A DNA stretch of 5,147 nt from Campylobacterota bacterium (lineage in GTDB: Bacteria > Campylobacterota > Campylobacteria > Campylobacterales > Sulfurovaceae), in NCBI GenBank assembly GCA_011372825.1, contig DSAK01000023.1, forward strand, positions 1 to 5,147. Reading direction: 5' to 3'. Positions within the stretch are counted from its first letter, which is position 1. The number at the start of each line of letters is the position of its first letter. The notes below the pieces were generated by a model. That model did not search any database. It was not told the DNA's origin and worked only from the letters and a program-made list of their open reading frames with translations. Positions 1 to 5,147 of this stretch are shown one piece after another. Both the position numbers and the translations under genes were made by a program.

Positions 1-170
1 CCGATATCGAGCTTGGCAAAAAACTTTCTCTTGAAAATCTAAAAGAAAAAAATGATGGCTTGTATCTGATAGAGACTCCAAATTTTTTCTCAATACTTGA
101 AATCAAAAATGGTAAAATATCTTACAAGATAAATCGTATGCCACTTTTTAAAAGTGATCAAGATGTATAG
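1..170 (+). CDS. truB: tRNA pseudouridine(55) synthase TruB, C-terminal end (partial)
   Basis: The open frame starts before the window; the first complete codon is at base 3, and 55 residues precede a TAG stop at 168-170. The visible tail (IELGKKLSLENL near its start, FFSILEIKNGKISYKINRMP near its end) resembles the C-terminal end of TruB proteins of Campylobacterota. TruB converts U55 in the T-loop of tRNAs to pseudouridine. The catalytic aspartate lies in the missing N-terminal part, so the call rests on the tail and on context: truB upstream of ispE is a known neighbourhood in this phylum. The stop overlaps the start of ispE, so the two are probably co-transcribed and translationally coupled. 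A different protein with a similar tail cannot be fully excluded. Confidence 0.75.
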   Translation, partial: DIELGKKLSLENLKEKNDGLYLIETPNFFSILEIKNGKISYKINRMPLFKSDQDV

Positions 171-939
171 CATAAAAGCCCATGCCAAAATAAATTCTTT
201 TTTAAAAATTACTGGTCACCACAATGGCTACCATACCATCATGTCGAGATTTATCCAATTAGAAAATCTCTATGACACCATCTCTTTTGTCCCATGCAAG
301 TGTGAAACTTTCACAATTGAAGGGATAGATGGAGTTGAGACAAAAGCCAATACAATTTACAAAGCGTTTGTTGCCCTTAGCGATTATAGTGGCAATCTTG
401 ATTTGCTCGATTTTTTCTATCATCACAAAGTAGTAGTCACAAAAAATATCCCTTCGCAAGCTGGTTTAGGTGGCGGGAGTAGTAATGCTGGAGCTTTTTT
501 GAGGCTAGTAAATGAGATATGCGATATAAATCTAGAAACACCTATCTTAGCGAACATAGGAAGCCAGGTAGGTGCTGATGTTCCATTTTTTGTTTATAAC
601 TACACAACTGCAAATGTGAGTGGATTTGGAGAAATCGTAGAGCCCTTTGATGAAGAACCACTGCGTGTTGAGCTATTTTATCCAAAAACTAAATGTGATA
701 CAGCTTTAGTTTACAAAACATTTAAACAAAATTTCTTTGACTCTATAGAACCGCAAAAATTCTCACATTGGAAATATCTCCCCTCTAGAGAAGTCATAAA
801 CGAAGCCGACAATGATCCTATAGTGCTAAACGACCTCTTCAAAGCAGCACTTCTTGCATACCCATCGCTCAAAAACCAAACCCCAAAAGAGTCCCTTTTT
901 AGTGGCAGTGGAAGCACATTCTTCAAGGTGCTAAGATAG
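163..939 (+). CDS. ispE: 4-diphosphocytidyl-2-C-methyl-D-erythritol kinase IspE
   Basis: IspE phosphorylates the 2-hydroxyl of 4-diphosphocytidyl-2-C-methylerythritol with ATP, a cytosolic step of the non-mevalonate (MEP) pathway to isopentenyl diphosphate. From the ATG at 163 the protein has 258 residues, near the usual size of shorter IspE proteins. The three GHMP-kinase motifs are present: AKINSFLKITG at residues 8-18, with K9 as the likely catalytic lysine; the ATP-binding loop PSQAGLGGGSSNAGA at 97-111; and LFSGSGSTFF at 245-254. GADVPFF at 137-143 carries the likely catalytic D139. An in-frame GTG at 154 would add three residues. I prefer the ATG because family members start just before the AKIN motif and because it overlaps the truB stop (ATGTATAG). 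Only a weak purine stretch precedes it, consistent with coupling to truB. The 3' end overlaps the convergent transporter gene. Confidence 0.95.
   Translation: MYSIKAHAKINSFLKITGHHNGYHTIMSRFIQLENLYDTISFVPCKCETFTIEGIDGVETKANTIYKAFVALSDYSGNLDLLDFFYHHKVVVTKNIPSQAGLGGGSSNAGAFLRLVNEICDINLETPILANIGSQVGADVPFFVYNYTTANVSGFGEIVEPFDEEPLRVELFYPKTKCDTALVYKTFKQNFFDSIEPQKFSHWKYLPSREVINEADNDPIVLNDLFKAALLAYPSLKNQTPKESLFSGSGSTFFKVLR
923..939. other. 17-base overlap of the convergent ispE and sulP 3' ends
   Basis: The ispE stop (TAG, 937-939, plus) lies inside the transporter frame, and the transporter stop (TGA on the minus strand, 923-925) lies inside ispE. The last codons of each gene are therefore written on opposite strands of the same DNA. 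There is no space for an intrinsic terminator between them, so the transcripts should run into each other. Confidence 0.95.
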
Positions 940-2467
940 CTTGCTTGACAGTTTTAAAAAACTCAATAGTATCAAAAGTCTTATCTTGATTGAGCTTTAG
1001 TATCTTATTTTTATGTTGATTTTTTGCGATAATTGCTATCTTGACGCCATCTTTTTGGAGCCTAGCAATCAACTCTTTGAGAGTAAAAATAGCTGTTATA
1101 TCTATAAAAGGGACCGAAGAGATATCTATTATCATCCGCTTGGTATCTAAGAGGCTATTGATTTTACTCTCAAAAAAAGTACTAGACCCAAAGAAAAATG
1201 CCCCATTTATCTTCACAATCCGCGTCCCCTCTGGCAATGCCAAATTTTCTTCTGACAACTCCCCTTCTAAAACAACCTCTGTCTCTTTTGTGATACGATA
1301 GACAACAAGAAGTGATGCCATGACAACTCCAACACCTACAGCCACCATCAGGTCAACAAACACAGTAACTAAAAATACGATTACCATAACAGCCAAATCA
1401 TTCTTCGGACTTAGCCTCCACACTTTTAAAAATTTGTAATCGAGTATATCTATACCAACTTTTATCAGAACCCCCGCTAACACCGCCATTGGTATCTTAG
1501 AGGCTAGTGGCGCAAAAAGTAGAACTACAAGTAACAATCCCAATGCATGTATCATCCCCGAATAGCGACTATTGCCGCCACTTTTTATATTGACAACTGT
1601 CCTCATCGTTGCCCCAGCTCCAGGGACTGAACCACTCAACCCACAAAGCATATTGCCTATACCTTGACCTAAAAGCTCACGGTTTGAATTATGCTTTGTT
1701 CTAGTGATTGAATCAGCAACGATAGAGGTAAGCAAAGTATCTATAGTCCCTAGCATGGCCAAAGTCAAAGCCAATGTAATCACAGTAGTATAAGTAGATA
1801 GCTCAAATGAAGGGGCAACAAACGAAGGAAACACTGCTGGGATTTTACCGATAGTATCAACCTCGAAACCTGCCAATATACTAAATAGAGTCAATGCCAC
1901 CAATGCAATAAGTGGAGAGGGGATAATCTTGGAAAATCTTTGAGGCGTAAAGTATAAAATCATTAAAGTCAAAGACCCAAGGAGTAATGATTGTCCATTT
2001 GTTTGCATAATCACGGTTGGCAACGAGATTAATGCATGCGCTACCGAAGCATCAAGTGTAGCTCCAAAAAGTGGGGCAAGTTGCAAAATTATAATAATAA
2101 CCCCAATGCCACTCATAAACCCAGAGATAACTGGATAAGGGATATACTGCACAAATTTACCAAAACGGGCCAATCCAAAAAGAATCTGAAACAATCCAGC
2201 TAAAACTACCATAGAGGCTACAAGGCTTATATTGCCATCAAATGTAATCACGCTAGATGCCACTACTACCGTCATGGGGCCTGTTGGTCCAGATATCTGC
2301 GTTTGGGTGCCTCCAAAAAAAGAAGCAAAAAAACCAAGGATAATAGCCCCCCACAATCCAGCAGCAGCTCCTAACCCACTTGCAACACCAAAAGCTAGCC
2401 CTAGAGGCAAAGCGATAATTGCCGCTGTTAAACCTCCAAAAAAATCACCTCTTAATGAACCTCTCAT
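923..2467 (-). CDS. SulP/SLC26-family anion transporter with STAS domain, BicA-like (candidate bicarbonate transporter)
   Basis: This is a complete 514-residue inner-membrane anion transporter of the SulP family. The hydrophobic part (residues 6-390) should form the 14-helix, two-repeat SLC26 fold, and a cytoplasmic STAS domain follows (about 412-512). The start is fixed: an in-frame TAG lies two codons upstream of the ATG. Family marks are GTQTQISGPTGPM (53-65), GFMSGIGVI (116-124), DTLLTSIVADS (243-253) and PGAGATMRTVVNI (282-294). By memory the sequence is unusually close to BicA, the sodium-dependent bicarbonate transporter of cyanobacteria: RGDFFGGLTAA against RGDIFGGLTAA, and TRTKHNSNRELLGQGIGN against TRTEHNSNKELIGQGLGN. 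Residues matching BicA T69, D258 and T262, which I recall as lying in or near the bicarbonate/sodium site, are kept as T62, D243 and T247. Bicarbonate is thus the best substrate guess, but sulfate or another anion remains possible. The gene is monocistronic, divergent from smpB and convergent with ispE. Confidence 0.9.
   Translation of the reverse strand: MRGSLRGDFFGGLTAAIIALPLGLAFGVASGLGAAAGLWGAIILGFFASFFGGTQTQISGPTGPMTVVVASSVITFDGNISLVASMVVLAGLFQILFGLARFGKFVQYIPYPVISGFMSGIGVIIIILQLAPLFGATLDASVAHALISLPTVIMQTNGQSLLLGSLTLMILYFTPQRFSKIIPSPLIALVALTLFSILAGFEVDTIGKIPAVFPSFVAPSFELSTYTTVITLALTLAMLGTIDTLLTSIVADSITRTKHNSNRELLGQGIGNMLCGLSGSVPGAGATMRTVVNIKSGGNSRYSGMIHALGLLLVVLLFAPLASKIPMAVLAGVLIKVGIDILDYKFLKVWRLSPKNDLAVMVIVFLVTVFVDLMVAVGVGVVMASLLVVYRITKETEVVLEGELSEENLALPEGTRIVKINGAFFFGSSTFFESKINSLLDTKRMIIDISSVPFIDITAIFTLKELIARLQKDGVKIAIIAKNQHKNKILKLNQDKTFDTIEFFKTVKQAILAP
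932..1234 (-). other. STAS domain of the SulP transporter
   Basis: Residues 412-512 of the transporter form a soluble STAS (sulfate transporter and anti-sigma factor antagonist) domain. The alternating beta/alpha pattern runs from RIVKINGAFFFGSS through MIIDISSVPFIDITAI and VKIAIIAKN. The central IDISSVPFIDITA stretch (D448, S450, S451, D456, T458) is the canonical STAS loop, where the phosphorylated Ser/Thr sits in SpoIIAA relatives. In BicA the STAS domain mediates dimerisation and is needed for transport; the same role here is inferred. Confidence 0.85.
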
Positions 2468-2494
2468 ACTCTAATAGCCTTTTATTTTTGAAGT

Positions 2495-2500
2495 ATTGTA
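2495..2500 (-). promoter_or_regulatory. Candidate -10 box for the SulP transporter gene
   Basis: On the minus strand this reads TACAAT (5 of 6 matches to TATAAT), placing the transcript start near 2488 and leaving a leader of about 20 bases. No convincing -35 hexamer is seen upstream, only an A/T tract at 2513-2527, which is common in Campylobacterota vegetative promoters. A weak AAAAGG ribosome-binding site follows on the minus strand at about 2478-2483, ten bases before the ATG. Confidence 0.45.
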
Positions 2501-2541
2501 GAGCAATATTGATTAAAAAAAAGATTAAGCCCAATAAATGA

Positions 2542-2547
2542 TATAAT
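2542..2547 (+). promoter_or_regulatory. Candidate -10 box for smpB–hisJ
   Basis: A perfect TATAAT, with transcription expected to start near 2554 and give a leader of about 17 bases before the smpB GTG. There is no recognisable TTGACA at 16-18 bases upstream, only A-rich DNA, as is usual for the main sigma factor in this phylum. It lies about 45 bases from the opposing transporter -10 box, so the two promoters share one small divergent region. Confidence 0.6.
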
Positions 2548-2557
2548 GGCATCAAAA

Positions 2558-2563
2558 AAGGGA
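2558..2563 (+). promoter_or_regulatory. Ribosome-binding site deciding the smpB GTG start
   Basis: AAGGGA lies 7 bases before GTG at 2571. The codon directly upstream in frame is TGA (2568-2570), so no longer form is possible, and the next in-frame ATG would remove the conserved N-terminal RNA-binding motif. A second GTG at 2567 is out of frame. Confidence 0.8.
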
Positions 2564-2570
2564 TTTGTGA

Positions 2571-3026
2571 GTGGAAGTAATAGCGCAAAACAGAAAGGCC
2601 AGACACGACTATGAGATATTAGAGACTTTTGAAGCCGGAATCGTCCTCAAAGGGAGCGAAGTAAAGGCTCTACGGGCAAAAAGAGCAAACCTCAAAGACT
2701 CATTTTGTCGCTTCATCAAAGATGAACTTTTTGTTATGAATATGCACATAACTCATCTTGAAACCACTTTTCGCAGCTTTACCCCTGATACAAGAACCCC
2801 TAGAAAACTTCTACTTCACAAAAAACAACTCAACAAACTTTTTGCCCAAGTGACACAAGAAAGCCTCACTATAGTACCACTCTCGATCTATTTTAATGAG
2901 CGAAACAAAGCCAAGCTTAGTATTGCACTAGCTAAAGGGAAAAAACTCCATGACAAAAGGGCCGATTTAAAAGCAAAAACTCTTGACAAAGAGGCAAGAC
3001 AAGCGATGAAAAGTCTCAACAGATGA
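2571..3026 (+). CDS. smpB: SsrA (tmRNA)-binding protein SmpB
   Basis: SmpB binds tmRNA (SsrA) and brings it, with EF-Tu, to ribosomes stalled on mRNAs lacking a stop codon, so that the nascent chain is tagged for degradation and the ribosome is freed. The protein has 151 residues, a normal length. It shows the family signature NRKARHDYEILETFEAGI at residues 7-24, the GSEVKALRAKRANLKDSF stretch at 28-45, TRTPRKLLLHKKQL at 74-87, and the AKGKKLHDKRADLKAK segment at 121-136, followed by a basic C-terminal tail expected to enter the mRNA channel. Translation starts at GTG. The histidinol-phosphatase gene follows after 9 bases and is probably co-transcribed. The ssrA gene itself is not in this window. 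Confidence 0.97.
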   Translation: MEVIAQNRKARHDYEILETFEAGIVLKGSEVKALRAKRANLKDSFCRFIKDELFVMNMHITHLETTFRSFTPDTRTPRKLLLHKKQLNKLFAQVTQESLTIVPLSIYFNERNKAKLSIALAKGKKLHDKRADLKAKTLDKEARQAMKSLNR

Positions 3027-3031
3027 AGGGA
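3026..3031 (+). promoter_or_regulatory. Ribosome-binding site of the PHP phosphatase gene
   Basis: AAGGGA shares its first base with the smpB TGA stop (3024-3026) and sits 4 bases before the ATG at 3036. The tight packing supports co-transcription and possible translational coupling with smpB. Confidence 0.75.
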
Positions 3032-3035
3032 TCCG

Positions 3036-3815
3036 ATGAGAATTGACCTACACAACCACACCACAAGATGCAATCATGCCGAAGGTAGCATAGATGAATA
3101 TATACAAAAGGCTATAGAGCTTGGAATTGATATATACGGCTTTAGCGAACACGCACCAATGGATTTTGACCAATACTACAGGCTAGATTTTAATGATATA
3201 GAAAGATACGAAGCTGATATTCTAGATGCAAAGGCAAGATATGCAAAAGATATAAAAATCATTTTAGGGTATGAGGTTGACTGGCTCCCCAATCACATCG
3301 ACAAGCGGGTTCTCAAAAGAGAGGTTGACTATCTAATAGGCTCTGTACATTTTATCAACAAGTGGGGCTTTGATAATCCTGAATTTATAGGTGAATATGC
3401 AAATAAAGATATAAATGAGATTTGGATAGCCTATTTTGACGCTATCACACAGATGGCAAAAAGTGCCCTTTTTGATATCGTTGGACATTTAGATTTACTC
3501 AAAATTTTCAAATTTCTCCCTACAAAAGATATTAGACTCATGGCAAAAGATGCACTTAGAGCAATAAAAGAATCAAACATGACTATAGAATTAAACACAG
3601 CGGGATTACGCAAACCCATAGGGGAGATATACCCATCCAAAGCTCTTCTTCAAGAGGCATACAATCTTGAAATACCCATCACATTCTCTTCAGATGCCCA
3701 CAAAGTTGAACATATAGGGTATGGATACCAAGAGGCTATCGCACTAGCTAAGGAGGTTGGATACACAAAAGCGATGACTTTTGAGGCTAGAGATAAGCAA
3801 TTGGTTCATTTTTAG
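3036..3815 (+). CDS. PHP-family histidinol-phosphatase, HisJ type
   Basis: The 259-residue protein matches the HisJ/HisK branch of the PHP metal-dependent phosphoesterases, which hydrolyse L-histidinol phosphate to L-histidinol, the penultimate stage of histidine synthesis, in the cytosol. All the usual PHP metal ligands are visible: DLHNHTTRCNH at residues 4-14 (H6, H8, H14), SEHAPM at 37-42 (H39), GYEVDW at 78-83 (E80), GSVHF at 102-106 (H105), GHLDLL at 150-155 (H151) and SSDAH at 218-222 (D220, H222). The SEHAPM form after the first motif and the size favour HisJ over polymerase-type or YcdX-type PHP proteins. It follows smpB in an apparent operon and has no functional link to it. It would be the main histidinol phosphatase if the genome's HisB lacks the phosphatase domain. 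Substrate is inferred from family; other phosphate esters are possible. Confidence 0.85.
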   Translation: MRIDLHNHTTRCNHAEGSIDEYIQKAIELGIDIYGFSEHAPMDFDQYYRLDFNDIERYEADILDAKARYAKDIKIILGYEVDWLPNHIDKRVLKREVDYLIGSVHFINKWGFDNPEFIGEYANKDINEIWIAYFDAITQMAKSALFDIVGHLDLLKIFKFLPTKDIRLMAKDALRAIKESNMTIELNTAGLRKPIGEIYPSKALLQEAYNLEIPITFSSDAHKVEHIGYGYQEAIALAKEVGYTKAMTFEARDKQLVHF

Positions 3816-3841
3816 GTCACTTTTGTAGTGATACCTAAAAA
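3809..3841. repeat. Inverted repeat between hisJ and glnA
   Basis: A 9-base left arm TTTTTAGGT (3809-3817) pairs perfectly with ACCTAAAAA (3833-3841). Inside it CAC (3818-3820) pairs with GTG (3828-3830), leaving an AT bulge and a TTTTGTA loop. The left arm contains the stop codon of the phosphatase gene. The T-run lies on the 5' side and the A-run on the 3' side, the reverse of an intrinsic terminator on either strand, so an operator or RNA-stability hairpin is more plausible than a terminator. Confidence 0.6.
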
Positions 3842-3856
3842 AGATATAGGTATAAT
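3828..3856 (+). promoter_or_regulatory. Candidate glnA promoter
   Basis: A perfect TATAAT -10 box at 3851-3856 is preceded, with a 17-base spacer, by GTGATA at 3828-3833 (4 of 6 to TTGACA). Transcription should start near 3863, leaving a leader of about 23 bases. No sigma-54 pattern (GG-N10-GC) is seen upstream, so glnA is not expected to be NtrC/RpoN-driven as in enteric bacteria. Confidence 0.7.
3831..3853. repeat. Second inverted repeat overlapping the glnA -10 box
   Basis: ATACCTA (3831-3837) and its exact reverse complement TAGGTAT (3847-3853) flank a 9-base spacer. The right arm shares three bases with the TATAAT box of the glnA promoter, and the left arm is also the right arm of the larger hairpin. 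This gives three evenly related TAGGT/ACCTA blocks at 3813, 3833 and 3847. The arrangement suits a repressor operator; the factor is unknown. Confidence 0.45.
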
Positions 3857-3873
3857 ACGAAACTTAATCAATC

Positions 3874-3879
3874 AAGGAG
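3874..3879 (+). promoter_or_regulatory. Strong ribosome-binding site of glnA
   Basis: AAGGAG, a full match to the core Shine-Dalgarno sequence, lies 6 bases before ATG at 3886. It is the strongest translation signal in the window, fitting a highly expressed enzyme. Confidence 0.85.
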
Positions 3880-3885
3880 TCATTA

Positions 3886-5147
3886 ATGGGTAAGTTTGTT
3901 AGAAATATCGATGAGTTTTATAAATTTTGTGAAGAAAATGAAGTAGAATTTGTCGATTTTCGTTTTACAGACATCAAGGGCATGTGGCATCATGTTACAT
4001 ACAAATTAAGTGCAGTGAGCAAAGAGATGCTAAGCGATGGTCTTCCATTTGATGGCTCTTCAATCGAAGCGTGGCAACCTATCAATCGCTCAGATATGAT
4101 TCTCAAACCAGACGTTCCAACAGCATTTCTTGACCCATTTACAGCCGATAGCACTATCATTGTGATTTGTGATGTTTATGATATCTACAAAGAACAAATG
4201 TACGAAAAATGTCCAAGGTCTATAGCAAAAAAAGCCCTTGAATATCTTGAAGCTACTGGTATTGGGGATACGGCATACTTTGGACCTGAAAATGAATTTT
4301 TTATCTTTGAAGATGTAAAAATCAAACTTGCAGCCAATGGATCATCGTATAGTCTCGATACAATTGATGGTGAGTGGAATGACGACAGAGACTATGGTGA
4401 GCTTGGAAATATGGGTCATAGAGCTCAAGCAAAAAGTGGATATTTTCCAGTAACGCCAATCGATAGTGGTGTTGATTTGAGAGCTGAGATGATGCATGTA
4501 TTAGAAGATATTGGTCTTGAAGTTGTTCTAAGCCACCATGAGGTAGCACAAGGTCAGCATGAAATTGGTGTCAAATTTAACACACTAGTTGAAGCAGCAG
4601 ACAATGTCCAAAAACTCAAATATGTTATTAAGATGGTAGCTCACCTCAATGGCAAAAGTGCTACTTTTATGCCAAAACCACTTTATGGTGACAATGGCAA
4701 TGGTCAACATGTACACCAATCTATCTGGAAAAATGGAAAAAATCTCTTTTACAAAGAGGGAAGCTACGGCAATCTAAGTGAAATGGCCTTGCATTATCTA
4801 GGTGGTATATTTAAGCATGCGCATGCAGTTGCTGCATTTACAAATGCTAGCACCAACTCATACAAACGACTCATCCCTGGATTTGAGGCTCCTAGTATTT
4901 TGACATATTCAAGCCAAAACAGAAGTGCATCTTGTCGCATCCCTTATGGTGCTTCGGAGATGGCAACTAGAATTGAGACAAGATTTCCCGATAGCACATC
5001 ATGCCCATATCTTTGCTTTGCTGTACTTATGTTAGCTGGTCTTGATGGTATAAAAAACAAGTATGTTCCAATAGGTCCAATGGATGAAGATCTCTTTAAG
5101 CTTAGCCTTGATGAGATTAGAGAGAAAAAAATCCCTCAAATGCCTCA
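3886..5147 (+). CDS. glnA: Type I glutamine synthetase GlnA (3' end cut off by window)
   Basis: Glutamine synthetase joins ammonia to glutamate using ATP and is the main ammonia-assimilation enzyme; type I enzymes are cytosolic dodecamers. The frame is open for 420 codons to the window edge, with roughly 50-55 residues expected beyond. The beta-grasp domain carries FDGSSIEAW (55-63, D56 as in E. coli D50). The catalytic domain shows metal ligands in GPENEFFIF (133-141, E135 and E137), HHEVAQGQHEIG (217-228, E219 and E226) and DNGNGQHVHQS (269-279, H275), then the substrate loop NSYKRLIPGFEAP (324-336). Residues 142-200 align with the insertion-bearing GSI-beta form. The stretch at the adenylylation site reads EDLFKLSLDE (401-410), with F404 in place of the regulatory tyrosine, so control by GlnE-type adenylylation is not expected. 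Own promoter and strong ribosome-binding site. Confidence 0.97.
   Translation, partial: MGKFVRNIDEFYKFCEENEVEFVDFRFTDIKGMWHHVTYKLSAVSKEMLSDGLPFDGSSIEAWQPINRSDMILKPDVPTAFLDPFTADSTIIVICDVYDIYKEQMYEKCPRSIAKKALEYLEATGIGDTAYFGPENEFFIFEDVKIKLAANGSSYSLDTIDGEWNDDRDYGELGNMGHRAQAKSGYFPVTPIDSGVDLRAEMMHVLEDIGLEVVLSHHEVAQGQHEIGVKFNTLVEAADNVQKLKYVIKMVAHLNGKSATFMPKPLYGDNGNGQHVHQSIWKNGKNLFYKEGSYGNLSEMALHYLGGIFKHAHAVAAFTNASTNSYKRLIPGFEAPSILTYSSQNRSASCRIPYGASEMATRIETRFPDSTSCPYLCFAVLMLAGLDGIKNKYVPIGPMDEDLFKLSLDEIREKKIPQMP

Noticed and set aside
1041..1301. 86-codon plus-strand open frame
   Set aside because: Antisense shadow of the STAS domain and the end of the membrane part of the transporter; no ribosome-binding site or recognisable motif.
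2076..2110. ATT/ATA-rich run resembling a microsatellite
   Set aside because: It encodes consecutive isoleucines in a transporter membrane helix (residues 121-130), so it is explained by protein sequence.
2232..2474. 80-codon plus-strand open frame rich in Pro/Ala/Lys
   Set aside because: It lies wholly antisense to the well-supported start of the transporter gene, resembles no family I know, and its composition reflects the opposite strand's Gly/Ala codons.
2888..3073. 61-codon minus-strand open frame, hydrophobic and Leu/Ser rich
   Set aside because: Antisense to the lysine-rich SmpB tail and the phosphatase start; the hydrophobic look comes from reading lysine/alanine codons in reverse.
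3809..3841. Hairpin after the phosphatase gene as a Rho-independent terminator
   Set aside because: The T-run precedes the stem and the A-run follows it, so neither strand produces a stem followed by a U-tract; the stem is also AT-rich with only a few G-C pairs.
4322..4549. 75-codon minus-strand open frame inside glnA
   Set aside because: Falls on highly conserved glnA coding sequence, which explains the open frame; no independent support.
4815..4826. Perfect 12-base palindrome GCATGCGCATGC inside glnA
   Set aside because: It encodes part of the KHAHA stretch, which is plausible coding constraint; a single 12-base palindrome with no flanking partner or repeat elsewhere is not enough to call a site.

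Overview
The window reads as ordinary chromosomal DNA of a Campylobacterota (former Epsilonproteobacteria) species. The evidence is low G+C, AT-rich promoters with a clear TATAAT but little at -35, and a truB–ispE–smpB–glnA gene set with protein features typical of that phylum. A bicarbonate-transporter-like SulP protein would suit a free-living, possibly autotrophic, member of the Sulfurimonas/Sulfurovum type rather than a host-restricted Helicobacter, but genus cannot be fixed from this sequence.

Layout, left to right: (1) the 3' end of truB (tRNA pseudouridine-55 synthase), plus strand; (2) ispE (MEP-pathway isoprenoid kinase), whose ATG overlaps the truB stop by 8 bases; (3) a full SulP-family anion transporter with a C-terminal STAS domain on the minus strand, whose 3' end overlaps that of ispE by 17 bases; (4) a divergent promoter region of about 100 bases; (5) smpB (tmRNA-binding protein) from a GTG start, followed after 9 bases by (6) a HisJ-type PHP histidinol-phosphatase gene; (7) a 70-base gap holding an inverted-repeat cluster and a strong promoter; (8) glnA (type I glutamine synthetase), running off the right edge after 420 codons. 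There is no gene-free stretch above about 100 bases, and I found no tRNA, rRNA, CRISPR array or mobile element.

The genes are mostly housekeeping: tRNA modification, isoprenoid precursors, ribosome rescue, histidine synthesis and ammonia assimilation. The points worth a second look are the close resemblance of the SulP protein to the cyanobacterial bicarbonate transporter BicA; its placement, reversed, between ispE and smpB; the absence of csrA between truB and ispE; the loss of the adenylylation tyrosine in GlnA; and a set of TAGGT/ACCTA inverted repeats reaching into the glnA -10 box. I do not see a previously undescribed multi-gene system in this window.
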